Below, one piece after another: positions 46,973-58,680 of a DNA stretch of 64,000 nucleotides. The first letter of the stretch is position 1. Every line of letters starts with the position of its first letter. Location: positions 33,190,755 through 33,254,754 of the forward strand of contig CM022299.1 in assembly GCA_011799875.1 (NCBI GenBank). Direction: 5' to 3'. Both the position numbers and the translations under genes were made by a program. The notes below the pieces were generated by a model, which was not told the DNA's origin, made no database searches, and was given only the letters and a program-made list of their open reading frames with translations. Source of the stretch: Thinopyrum elongatum. Its lineage: Eukaryota > Streptophyta > Magnoliopsida > Poales > Poaceae.

Positions 46973-49070
46973 GGGGGCCCCCTTTGGGAGCAGCCCCCTT
47001 GTGGCTGGACAAAATGTTGGGGGGGCCCCCCATGGTGGGGGGCAGCCCCCACAAATGGTGGAGAGTGTTGGGAGGAAGGTGGGGCCCCATGGGGGAACAC
47101 CATGGACAAGGGAACATGTTTTTCCCTTGTTTGGTGGGAACATGTTCTCCTTGTTTTGTGGGAACATGTTTTCCCCATGTTTAGTGGGCTGAATTTTCAG
47201 CCCCCTCCACCCCTTCCACCACTATATAAGGAGGAGGAGAGGTGCTCTCCAACTCCACTCCAACTCTCTCACACAAGCCATGCATGATCTGGCATTCTCT
47301 CTCCCTCCCACGAAATAGTTTCGTAGTGCCGAAAGGCTGTCTGGGTTCCGGTGGGAACTAGTTCTGGACGGCGAAGCCCTGCCGGATAGATGGCACCGTA
47401 TGTGTGCAACCCCGTAGAGAGGTCGTAGTTTCGTCCTTTTGCCCGAGGGGCTGTTCGAGTGTCCTCCCGAAGGGCTGTCCGAGTGACGGTCCGAGTTCTG
47501 TGAGTCCTCCCGAAGGGCTGTCCACGACACCGTCCGGGGGACTGTCCGACCGCCTCCCGGAGGGCTGTCCGAGTGGAGGATGAGGGAGTACATCCTCGCG
47601 GTTGGGAGGTTGTAAATCCTAGCTGCGGGGATCTGCACCGACGATCGTCATCGACTCTACTTCCGCTGCGCTACGAGTCGGTAACGAAAATGATCAAACC
47701 TTGTATGCAGTCTCCATAGTGGTCCTGGGCTGGTGCGTAGGTCGGAAAATTTTTGTTTTCTACTGCGTTACCCTACAGTGGCATCATGAGCCGTGCTATG
47801 CGTAGATGCAGGTTGCGATCTAGAATACATAGAGATGTATGGGTGTTGCACAATATAATTAGGTAGTAGATGAGTTCTATTACTGAAAATTATTTGTGCG
47901 GGTAGCAGATGAAATCTGTTACCCGATGTTCTTGTTGCTTCCCTGGAATTTGCATATTTCTGATCTTGATAACAGCATGGTGGAGTTTCAATGTTCTGGC
48001 AATCCGCGATCCTGATTGATCAACGAAGTGCTAACAGTTCATTGAATTCCACTGTAGTTAAAAGGAAAGATGAAATTTCGCAGACGAAAGGGCAATGCAG
48101 ATATGATCTGCACGGGGGTCATGCGTATGACGAAGTTTAGTATGGGGCTCGAGATTTTATTATCTCGGTTTTCATACACCCTGGAAAGTTAATCTAGCGA
48201 CTTGAATTATCATACTTGATGATGGACGTTGGTAGCTTCGGTTTGTTTCGAAACCTTAGAAGCCACGTAAAACAAGATTTTGCTTGAACCGATTAGAGAC
48301 GTCTAACTTGGTTTTGCAGGAGGGTTTGCATGTGCATGTGATGTGGTATAGCAGTGCTCATAATAATTTGATTATGTATGAGATGACTATATGATGTAAA
48401 TTAATTAACATGACCTGCGTGTCATGATTCGGCATGATGGCTGGAGCCATATGATTGCACTTTAATGACCTGCGTGTCAACCTTATGTAATGCACTTATT
48501 TTATTAGCTATAGAGATAGCAATATTATCTAGTGCATCGACAAGGTGGTGGCAATCTTCGCGAAGGTGAACACCGACGCGAATGCCGAAGACGAAGAAAT
48601 ACAAGAATTCTCCGTCAGAAAGGGCTATACCATATCATGCTATTATGAATTGCCTGAGATGTTTATCCCTTATGATGCACCCTTCTTGATTGCTCGGTAG
48701 TCGCTTTTTATTAGGGTGATCTCTCACAAAAATATCATAGTTGATAGTGTTCTCCCAAGTGTAGCACCGTCACGGCACCTAACTTTTCGGGGTGCGCCAT
48801 GACTAACATGGGTACGAACGATTAGGGATGTGTGAGGCGGGTGAGTTCAGACCTCGCAGCGAGATCACTTGGTTATCTATGACGTTCAGGCATGACAGTC
48901 ATGAGCTTGGAACACGCCCATCGAAAGATGAACAAGAGTCGCATAGAGATGTGATTGGCAGGTTGGCCTACCGGTTGAGATTTTCGCCATCAGTGGTGAC
49001 TAACATCAATGACGAATAATCAAAACACGGGTCTTGAATCACTCACAATCAATTATGAGAGATATTGATT
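46973..49070 (+). repeat. second partial copia LTR plus leader (2.1-kb duplication)
   Basis: The region from about 47,287 to 49,070 repeats 45,140-46,972 with period ~2,098 (LTR ends 45,679 and 47,777). The U3 part (46,973-47,280) is not a copy of the first LTR's U3: it has its own GGGAACATGTT repeats and TATATAAGG box. The junction at 46,972 lies in GAGGGGGGCCCC, matching GATGAGGCCCCC in U3. So it is a junction between two related elements, not a simple duplication. Confidence 0.75.
47223..47231 (+). promoter_or_regulatory. TATA box of second partial copia LTR
   Basis: TATATAAGG after three GGGAACATGTT-type repeats (about 47,115-47,175). Differs from the first LTR promoter. Confidence 0.5.
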
Positions 49071-49164
49071 TGAGTGGGAGCGTACTGTAGAATTATCTTG
49101 TTTAATTCTCAGTGCAATTAATTTTGAACACTGTCTAAGTGTGATTTGCATAATAGTTGTAGAA

Positions 49165-52100
49165 TAATGGCTCGCGTTTCCACCTTCCCTATTAAAATTG
49201 AATAGCTGTTAAATATCTGGTTAAAACTTTACGGTTGGTAACGTAATGTGAGGATTATCCTCAAGAGTGCCAAGAAGGATTTTGTCCTATCGCATACTTT
49301 GGTATTCTCTCGCTTATGCTATGGATCATGTGACTCTCGTCCTTCGATCCAAAAGCTAGAATTCCGTTTCAGTCAAGTGCAATATGTTTGTTTCCATGAA
49401 ACCCGAACTTCGAAAGTTTGGATAGTTATGTGATATTCATGGAATCTGAAAATCATTTTCAGAGACAGACAAAGGCTAAAAGATATGAGATATCCAAAGC
49501 AATGTTTGTTTGCAAACTATTAGTAAAAGAAGTTTACTATGCATTAGACTGATAAGAGAGGGATCCAGAAGAACGCCTATCATATGATAAAAGGTGAATA
49601 AAACAACAACTTAAGAGAAAGGAAGTGTCCGAAGGGTGTTAGTGAAACTTTCACGCCTAGGAAGTCCGAGGCTAACGCCACTCTTAAGTTGGGTGCTTCT
49701 TCTGAGAGTAGGAGAAATACTAAAAGTTAAAACTGTTAGAAGTATAAAGGCAATAAAGAAGAAGACTGGAATATCCAGCTCATGTATGAATGTCATACAA
49801 AGTTTTTGATGTATAGAAGGCTGGTCAAAGATATAGTTCTTGGGAATTATGGTTAAACATGTTAATCACTAATTCTTGGGTATTGTGAGACAATCACAAA
49901 GATTCCCGCTCGATTGCATTCTGTTGCAACTCGATGTAAGAACTACTATGGCCTGAAAGACTAGCCAGGAATGAGGTTGAGATACACACATGGGACATAG
50001 TAAATGTTACTATACCTTCCATCGGTGTATTACCTATGTATTTACTTTCATAATTCATTTTAGAGTTTCACACTCTAGCCCTTTGCATAAGGTATCTTGC
50101 AAGAAGGTTGTTCATAAGAGAACTTTTTATCTTCGGTGTTATGAATAACATAAGGGCCATACTTTCATTATGAATGAGATGTATGTTATGAATATTGATA
50201 ATAATATATTACCTCTGGATTTACATTCATAATTCATTTTAGAGTTTTACACTCTAGCCCCTTGAACAATGTTGTTGCAAAAAGGTTGTTCATAAAAGGA
50301 ACAATTGTTGTTCAGTATTATGAATAACATGAAGGGCCATGCTTCCATCCTCGATGGGATGTATGTTATGAATATTGATGGTAATATGATACATCCATAA
50401 CACTGACGCTAAATATCATAAAGACTAAAAGAATACCACACAAGTGTGGCACTGCATTTGGTCACATTGGAGAAACCCGCATGGATAAAATCCATTATGA
50501 TGGATTTTTGAAGTCATTTGATTTTGAATCATCTGACACTTGCAACTTTCCTCCGAAAAGAGAAGTGACTGAAATACCGTTCACAGGCCATAAGGAACGA
50601 GCAAAGAACTTATTGGTGATCATACATTTTGATGTATGTAGTTCAATAAATATTGTTGCAAGTAGTGGATTTATCTATCTTCAGAAATGACTCAAGTAGA
50701 TATGTGGATATTTACTTGATGAGACGTAAGTCTGGATCTTTTGAATTCATTCAAAAGGTTTTCAAATATGAAGTAGAAGTTATTGTAACAAGAAAATTAT
50801 GTTTCTACAATTTGATTGCAGAAAGGAATATTTGAGTTACAAGTTTAGCGAATGTCTGATGAGTTGTGAAAGTAGTTTCATAACTTGCACCTCCCGGAAC
50901 ACCACTACAAGTGGAAAGTCCGTGAAAATGTAATCGAACCATTTATGACATGGTAAGATCAAAGATGACATAAATAAATTTGCCATTATCCCTTTTAAAG
51001 AGTGATGCTTTAGAGACTGCGGCTTTTACACTGAAAAGAGCTCCATTGGGTCTGTTGAAATGACACCATGGTATGGTACGCCCAACCATGTTATATCTTT
51101 TCTTAAACATTTGGAATATGGGGCTTGTGTAAAAGGTTACAAACCTATTCCAAATCAGACAAGTGCTACTTTGTAGGTTATCCCAAGTCATTGGGTATTC
51201 CTCCCTCACTATACCGAGGCAAATAGGTTTGCCACAAAGAACGGTATGCTTTTTGAAGAAAATGGTTCTTTCAAAAAGGTGAGTGGGAGAATAATGCAAC
51301 TCGACGAGATAACCAGTATCTCCGTCATCAGGTCAAAGGAAAGAGACCTTGGAAGTAATTCCAGAGTTTCCTACTATGACTGATACGGAAGTCTCTACAA
51401 TAAAATGTATGGACTTCGGTCGAACATGCAGCTGAACCACGTAGGCAAGGCTCGTGCAAACCTCTCAGGTGCGCAAACGAGATATTGTTGTTAGACAACA
51501 GTATACCTACGATACACAAGGAAGCGTTGATGGGCCCTGACTCCGGAATTGGCTAAATGCCAATACAATCCGAGATAGTCTCCATATAAATGTTTCAAGA
51601 TTAAAACCTTGATACACCTTTCGAAAGACTTAGAGTCTAACGAATTTTATGGAACTAAAAACTGATACGGGTAAAAATGTTTTATCCATAAAGCTCGACT
51701 TGTTGCAATAACGAGTTCAAGGAGTTGACTACAATGAGGTTGTTTCATCGTAGCGATGCTTAAAGTCGGTTCGGGTTGAACTAGCAATTAATACATATTT
51801 CAATCATGAGATATGAAACAAAGGATGACAAAAGGATTTCCATCTGATGGAAATAAAACCAAGGACTTGCATGTGTTACAGTCCAAGGTATTTTGTCATT
51901 CCAGAGGATGCTAGTAAGTATGCAAACTTCAGAGTTCCAGCAATGGACAGAAGAGAGCAAAATGGAGTTGGAATCTTCGTGTTTTGATGAAATGGTCAAA
52001 GGGGTTTGACTTCATCAATGGGTAACGAAGATGCTTATGATTCAAGAAAGTAAGTGGGAGCATAATAAAATTTCTAAAAACGTTGTGTGCTTGACACATT

Positions 52101-52800
52101 GTTAATTGGAAATAAATATCTTGACACGAATTAGGACTTCATTTGAAAATAGTTTTTCGATGAAGTGCTTGGGCAAAATAGCCTTTATATTAGGCATGAT
52201 GATCTATGGAGATAGATTTACCTAATGGGGCTGAGCAAAGATACATATTGACAAGATGCTAAAACCTTTTAGCATTAAAAACGTCAAGGAGTGATTCTTG
52301 CCGAAGTCACATGGAAAGAGTTTTTGCAAGACTCGGTGTCCCAAAAACACTGATGAGCAAAATACATGATGGAGATTCCACACACCTTCATGTTTAGATT
52401 AATCATGTATTCCATGGTATGTAAAAACAACCAGATATGTCCAATACTCCAAAGTTGTTGCGAGTATAGATACCAAAGTGATCAAAAGTACTGATCATGG
52501 GACAACAGTGAAAAAAGGTCATTGAGTACTATAGTAGCACTGATGACATGTTTTCTCGCAAGCGGAGATCATGAAGAGTTCGTTGTAAAAGGTTACATCG
52601 ATACAGTCTTTATCCATGCTCCAAGCGATTTTCGATTAAAGTTAAGGGTTTTGTGCAATACACAATATGGTGGCACGGTAGTTGGAAATTGTTCCAAACA
52701 AGATACTGAGGCAAATTCTATAACAAAGGCTAAGTATGTTGACGCTTTAGAAGCGACAAAGAAGTTGTTGAATCATATAGTTCACTCATGAACTTAGTAT
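49165..52800 (+). pseudogene. copia gag-pol remnant
   Basis: Scattered, frame-shifted homology in the correct copia order. The gag start region (about 49,168-49,300) shows RIILKSAKKDFVLSH. The pre-integrase/integrase part (about 50,430-50,840) shows FGHIGETRMDKI, PFTGHKERAKNLL and SRYVDIYLMRRKS. An RT part (about 51,650-52,400) has KARLVA-like and LGKIAFILG-like fragments. RNase H (about 52,650-52,790) shows CSKQDTEANSITKAKYVDALEATKK. Many stops. The zinc knuckle and catalytic YVDD were not found intact. No functional product expected. Confidence 0.75.
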
Positions 52801-52810
52801 GGTTCCAAGA

Positions 52811-52902
52811 AGGCTTTCGGTGGCGGAAAAGTATTTTTGTGGAGGCTTCTGATGTTGGGGGAATATTTGGGAATTTATAGGCAAAAGATTAGGGTTGGAG
52901 GA
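52811..52902 (-). repeat. X LTR 4 (right outer LTR), left fragment
   Basis: 92 bases matching X LTR sequence near 3,410-3,490 (GGCGGAAAAGTATTTTTGTGG onward). It abuts the copia remnant at a shared GGCTT-CGGTGGCGG stretch and is separated by W from its continuation at 60,021. Confidence 0.8.
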
Positions 52903-54239
52903 TGATGTCTACTACACAACCTTCTTCTTGTAGACGTTGTTGGGCCTCCAAGTGCAGAGTTTTGTAGGACTGTAGCAAATTTCCCTCAAGTGGATGACCT
53001 AAGGTTTATCAATCCGTGGGAGGCATAGGATGAAGATGGTCTCTCTCAAACAACCCTTCAACCAAATAACAAAGAGTCTCTTGTGTCCCCAACACACCCA
53101 ATACAATGGTAAATTGTATAGGTGCACTAGTTTGGCAAAGAGATGGTGATACAAGTCTAATATGGGTGGTAGATATAGGTTTTTGTAATCTGAATAAATA
53201 AAAACAGCAAGGTAGCAAGTAACAAAAGTGAGCAAAAATGGTATTGCAATGCTTGGAAACAAGGCCTAGGGTTCATACTTTAACTAGTGCAAGTTCTCTC
53301 AACAATGATAACATAATTGGATCACATAACAATCCATCAACGTGCAACAAAAAATCACTCCAAAGTTTCTATCGGAGAACGTAGGACGAAAATGTGCATC
53401 AACCCCTATGCATAGATTACCCCAATGTCACCTCGGGAATCCACGAGTTGAGTGCCAAAACATACATCAAGTGAATCAATAGAACATCCCATTGTCACCA
53501 CAGATATCCCATCGAAGACATACATCAAGTGTTCTCAAATCCAATACTCAATCCAACATAACGAAACCTCAAAGAGCAAGACTCAATTCATCACAAGAAG
53601 GTAGAGGGGAAGAAACACCATATGATCCGACTATAATAACAAAGCTCGCGGTACATGAAGATCGTGCCAAATCAAGAACACGAGAGAGAGAGATCAACCA
53701 CATAGCTACTGGTACATACCATCAGCCCCGAGGGTGAACTACTCCCTCCTCATCATGGAGATCATCGGGATGATGAAGATGGCCACCGGTGATGGTTTCC
53801 CCCTCCGGTAGGGTGCCGGAATGGGCTCCCGATTGGTTTTTCGTGGCTACAGAGGCTTGCGGCGGCGGAACTCCCGATCTAGGTTTATTTCTGAGGTTTT
53901 TGGGATTTTTTATGAGGTGTTGGCGTCGGGGACAAGTCAAGGGGGCCCACGACGCGACGACAAGGCAGGGGGCGCGCCCTCCACCCTTGTGGTTGCCTCA
54001 GGACTCCTCTCCGATATCTTTTCATTCCAGTATTTTTTATATTTTCCAAAAATATTCTCCGTAAATTTTCAGCCCATTCCGAGAACTTTTATTTATGCAC
54101 AAAAAAGACATCACGGTAGTTCTGCTAAAAATAGCGTCAGTCCGGGTTAGTTCTAATCAAATCATACCAAAATCATATAAAATTGTTGTAAACATGGCAT
54201 GAATACTTCATAAATTATATATACGTTGGAGACGTATCA
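52903..54239 (-). repeat. W 3' LTR
   Basis: 1,337 bp; plus-strand ends TGATGTCTAC and GACGTATCA. Confidence 0.92.
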
Positions 54240-54253
54240 GCATCCCCAAGCTT
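54240..54253 (-). other. polypurine tract of W
   Basis: AAGCTTGGGGATGC on the minus strand, directly before the 3' LTR and identical to that of X. Confidence 0.7.
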
Positions 54254-57200
54254 AATTCCTGCTCGTCCTCGAGTAGGTAAATGATAAAAGAAATAATTTA
54301 TGAAGTGTGAATGCTAGCAAGTGCACAAGTTTGATCAATGATAATTTTAATCACTTTTTCTAGCATTATTATATATCATAACAGTAGCTCATATCATAAA
54401 ACTTCTCATGAGCAAGTAGCAAGCTATTCACTTGTTAAAGCATAGACCATAAACTTTCTTGAAAACTAACAAACTATGTTCTCATTCATCAAACAATTGC
54501 AATTCATCTTATTTTTAGGAAGGGTCTATGTAAGAGCTTTGATTTAGCAAATTCCACATACTCAACTATCATATAGTCTTCCATGATTGCTACCACTCAA
54601 AGCATATTTTTAGAACAAATAGCATCCATTGAACACAGAGAAAGATAGGGGCTTAATGTTTCGCCTCCCAACTTATTTATCATATAGATAATTATCAACA
54701 ATAATAATTCATGATCAAATATATTTGAATGGCCATATATGCTTAGATCTTTCCCCATCACATGATGCTTGCCAACTAAAGAATAGGTTGGAATAAGAAA
54801 TTGACTCAACAAAAATGAAAGTAAAAGATAGGCCCTTCGCAGAGGGAAGCAGGGATTTGCAGAGGTGCCAGAGCTCGAAGCTTTTAAAACAGAGATGGAC
54901 ATAATTTTGAGAGGTATGCTTTCATTGTCAACATAACAACCAAGAGTTCTCACTATCTTCCATGCTAGACACATTATAGGTGGTTTCCAATAGAATGGTA
55001 AAGTTTTTACTCCCCCTCCACCAACAATCACACTCCACGGCTTGCCGAATTCACGGGTGCCGTCCATACCAACAACTTTCCTGGGGGAGTTTTGTTTAAT
55101 TATTTGCAATTTTGTTTTTTGATCTTTTGATCATAGGACTGGGCATCCCAATTACCAGCCACTCTCTCATGAATGACAAGTGAATAAACACTCATCGTGA
55201 GAATAACCCACCTAGCATGGAAGATACTGACAGCCCCTAGTCGCTACATGAGCGATTCAGGCATACAAAACAGATTATTATTTGAAGGTTTAGAGTTTGG
55301 CACATGCAAATTTACTTGGAACGGCAGGTAAATACCGCATATAGGTAGATATGGTGGACACTCAGGGAAGAAACTTGGTTCAAGGATTTTGGATGCACAA
55401 GCAGTATTCCCGCTTAGTACAGAAATTTTGGCTAGCAAAAGATTCTAAATAGCAAGCACCACATGTTGGAGGATCCATAACAATATAACTTCTATACAAA
55501 TATACCCAAGCATAACTCATTATGTTTTCTTCCTTGTTCAACTTCAACTAATATGCTCAAGTTTGAAAATAATTAATGGGGCTCACAATCATAGAAGATG
55601 TCCAAGATAGTATATTTATATGTGAAATCTCTCTTCCTTCAATATTCTTTCATGAATTGTTCAAGTGACCAATACTAAGTTTGCTAACTTTCAATAAATT
55701 TACCACCTCCACTTCTTATATGTGAAGTCATTACTCCCCATGGGATAAGCATATGAAACATATATAATTTCATATTTATGATATCCAATTCATTCAACCA
55801 TTTACTCATAGGGTATAAGTGAAGTACACGAGTAAATGACAAACTACCCCAAAAATATATAAGTGAAGATCAATGAGTAGTCAAATAATTAGGTAGCTAT
55901 GTGAGGACTCTCTCTCATAAAGAAAATTTAGATCTTAAGTATTTTATTCAAACAGCAAGCAAAACAAAATAAAATTACATTCAAAGGATAGCACATAGCA
56001 TGTGAAGAAGCAAAAATTTAGGCTCAACCAAAACTGACCGATCATTGTTGAAGAAGAAAGGTGGGATGCCAACCGGGGCATCCCCAAGCTTAGATGCTTG
56101 AGACTTATTGAAATATTAACTAGGGATGCCTTGGGCATCCCCAAGCTTGAGCTTTTGTGTCTCCTTAATTCCTTTTGTATCATGGTTTCCCTAATTCTTA
56201 AAAACTTCATCCACACAAAACTCAACAAGAACTCGTGAGATAAGTTAGTATAAATCAATGCACAACCTTATCATTCTCTACTGTAGAAAATCACTAAAAT
56301 TATAATTTGACATTGCATACTAAATGCCTCTGCATATTTAATACTCCTATCCTCAAATAGAATCATTAAACAAGCAAACATATGCAAACATAACAACAAT
56401 CTGTCTAAACAGGACAGTCTGTAAAGAGTGCAATTCTACTCATACTTTCCTAACACCAAAAATTCTGAAAAATTACTACACTGTATAAAATTTGTTATTT
56501 CTCAATGTGTAAAAATTTCAAGATTTTATCATGTTCTGACTTTCTAGAAGAATTCAGACAACAATAGAAAACTTTCTGTTTTCAAAACAGCAACATATAG
56601 ACTTGCAAAATAAGCATGGTAAAGGCTATACTTGACATTTTTATTGAACTAAAAGATACAAAACATTACTCTAAATAACAGCAAGAAAATACTAATAAAA
56701 TAAAATGACACTCCAAGCAAAACTCATATCATGTGACGAATAAAAATATAGCTCCAAGTGAGGTTACCGATAATGTTGAAGACGAAAGAGGGGATGCCTT
56801 CCGGAGCATCCCCAAGCTTAATTGCTTGGGTATTCCTTGAATATTACCTTGGGGTGCCTTGGGCATCCCCAAGCTTAGGGTCTTGTCACTCCTTATTCTC
56901 CTCATATCGATATCTCACCCAAAACTTGAAAACTTCAATCACACAAATTTAATGGAACTTCGTGAGATGGGTTAGTATGATAAAACAAATCATTCACTTT
57001 GGTACTGTCAAGACAAGATTCAAATTTTTCCCCACATGATACCTACTGTAACCTATCATTTCTACAATTTATATTGAGCAATATAAGCCATAGAAACTAG
57101 GAAACAAGCAAACTATGCATCGAAAACAGAATCTGTCAAAAACAGAACAGTCTGTAAAGATCTGAATTAAGGTCATACTTCTGTAAATTCAAATATTCTG

Positions 57201-57520
57201 AAAAATTAGCAAAACGTAGACAATTTGTATACCAATTAACTTTAAAAATTTAAGAAATTTTTCATGTTCCATTAAAAGATAGGAATTTCTGTACTGGACG
57301 CAAAAGTTTCTGTTTTTGCACAGAATCAAGTCAATTATCATCCACACTATCCCAAAGGCTTTACTTGGCACCTTATTCAAACAAAAGCTATAAAACATGA
57401 TTACTACAGTAGCTTAATCATGTGAACACACAAAAACAGTAGGGGTAAATATTGGGTTGTCTCCCAACAAGCGCTTTTGTTTAATGCCTTTTTAGCTAGG
57501 CATGATGATTTCAATGATGC
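54254..57520 (-). mobile_element. W non-coding interior
   Basis: 3.3 kb without a supported gene. PPT-like words at 56,078, 56,135, 56,806 and 56,863, three of them paired with upstream GGGATGCC to form hairpins. The two pairs (56,060-56,150 and 56,790-56,880) are themselves ~728 bp apart and mirror 5,933-6,018 in X, suggesting a duplicated block. A 170-codon minus frame at 54,597-55,109 has no recognisable domain and no counterpart seen in X. Confidence 0.6.
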
Positions 57521-58492
57521 TCACATAAAAGATAAGAATTGAAACATAACGGGAGCATCATGAAGCATATAACTAGCATATTTAAGTCTAACCCACTTCC
57601 TATTCATAGGGAGTTTGTGAGCAAACAATTTATGGGAGCAAGAATCAACTAGCATAGGAAGGCAAAACAAGTATGACTTCAAGATTTTCAACACATAGAG
57701 AGGAAACTTGATATTATTGCAATACTTACAAGCATATGTTCCCCCCTCATAATAATTTTCAGTAGCATCATGAATGAATTCAACAATATAGCCATCACAT
57801 AAAGTATTCTTTTCATGATTCATAAGCATAGAAATTTTATTACTCTCCGCATAAGCAAAATCATTCTCATGAATAGTAGTGGGAGGAAACTCAACAACAT
57901 AACTATCATGTGAGGCATAATCCAATTGAAAATTAAAATCATGATGACAAGTTTCATGGTTATAATTATTCTTTATAGCATACATGTCATCATAATAATC
58001 ATCATAGATAGCAACTTTGTTCTCATAATCAATTGGAACCTCTTCCAAAATAGTGGATTTATCACTAAATAAAGTCATGACCTCTCCAAATCCACTTTTA
58101 TCAATATTGTGAAAAGATTCAACACCCTCCAAAATAGTGGGATCATTAGTACCTAGATTTGACACTCTTCCAAAACCACTTTCATCAATATAATCATCAT
58201 AAATTGGAGGCATGCTTTCATCATAATAAATTTTCTCATCAGAACTTGGGGGACTAAAAATATCATCTTCATCAAACATAGCATCCCCAAGCTTATGGCT
58301 TTGCATATCATTAGCATCATGGATATTCAAAGAATTCATACTAACAACATTGCAATCATGCTCATAATTCAAATACTTATTGCCAAACATTTTATTGACT
58401 TCTTCTTCTAACACTTGAGCACAATTTTCCTTTTCATCATTTTCACGAAAGACATGATAAAGATGAAGCATATGAGGGAAACTCAATTCCAT
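57521..58492 (-). CDS. W-encoded protein of unknown function (323 aa)
   Basis: Sole sizeable frame of W, just downstream of the PBS. No named domain recognised. Shared with the X ORF: NCxxVLxEE near the N-terminus, HDCN at 45-48, KLGDA at 67-71 (again encoded by the PPT-like word), SGFGRVSNLGTNDPT from 105, SGFGEVMTL from 133, YIVEF at 235, NYYEGGTYACKYC at 247-258, a hydrophobic stretch 263-284, a basic LPMNRKWVRLK near 294-304, and a final FLSFM. W has an extra Asp/Tyr-rich insert (about 155-230) with a second YVVEF at 198. No retroviral protease, RT or knuckle pattern is visible; CxxC at 255-258 is the only metal-site hint. Conservation between diverged families with an intact frame supports a real protein. 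Function unknown. Confidence 0.72.
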   Translation of the reverse strand: MELSFPHMLHLYHVFRENDEKENCAQVLEEEVNKMFGNKYLNYEHDCNVVSMNSLNIHDANDMQSHKLGDAMFDEDDIFSPPSSDEKIYYDESMPPIYDDYIDESGFGRVSNLGTNDPTILEGVESFHNIDKSGFGEVMTLFSDKSTILEEVPIDYENKVAIYDDYYDDMYAIKNNYNHETCHHDFNFQLDYASHDSYVVEFPPTTIHENDFAYAESNKISMLMNHEKNTLCDGYIVEFIHDATENYYEGGTYACKYCNNIKFPLYVLKILKSYLFCLPMLVDSCSHKLFAHKLPMNRKWVRLKYASYMLHDAPVMFQFLSFM

Positions 58493-58588
58493 TTTTTTTG
58501 TAGTTTTGTTTTATAGACTAAACTAGTGATAAAACAAGAAACTAAAAGATTCAATTGCAAGATCTAAAGATATACCTTCAAGCACTCA

Positions 58589-58670
58589 CCTCCCCGGCAA
58601 CGGCGCCAGAAAAGAGCTTCGTTGACCGGATGTGAGTGCCACTTACCTAGCCTCCCCGGCAATGGCGCCA
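58589..58670 (-). other. duplicated primer-binding site of W
   Basis: Two PBS complements 62 bases apart: 58,589-58,608 (canonical TGGCGCCGTTGCCGGGGA on minus) and 58,651-58,670 (one change, TGGCGCCATTGCC). The changed one is nearest the LTR, 10 bases from 58,681. The repeated unit spans about 62 bases plus the following AGAAAAGAGCT. Confidence 0.8.
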
Positions 58671-58680
58671 GAAAAGAGCT

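Larger units (their letters stand above)
43517..52810 (+). mobile_element. decayed BARE/Angela-type copia retrotransposon, 3' truncated
   Basis: Begins TGTCGGAGATATGCCCTAGA, close to the start of BARE-1/Angela/WIS LTRs as I recall them. Inserted in X unit 3 internal sequence. Parts in copia order: LTR, PBS, leader, a second partial LTR and leader, gag remnant, integrase, RT, RNase H. It stops within or just after RNase H, without a 3' LTR, where it meets X LTR sequence. Every coding part has several stops and frameshifts. Confidence 0.85.

Noticed and set aside
54597..55109. 170-codon minus frame in W
   Set aside because: Open but with no domain, no counterpart recognised in X, and in AT-rich non-coding interior. 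Not supportable as a gene.
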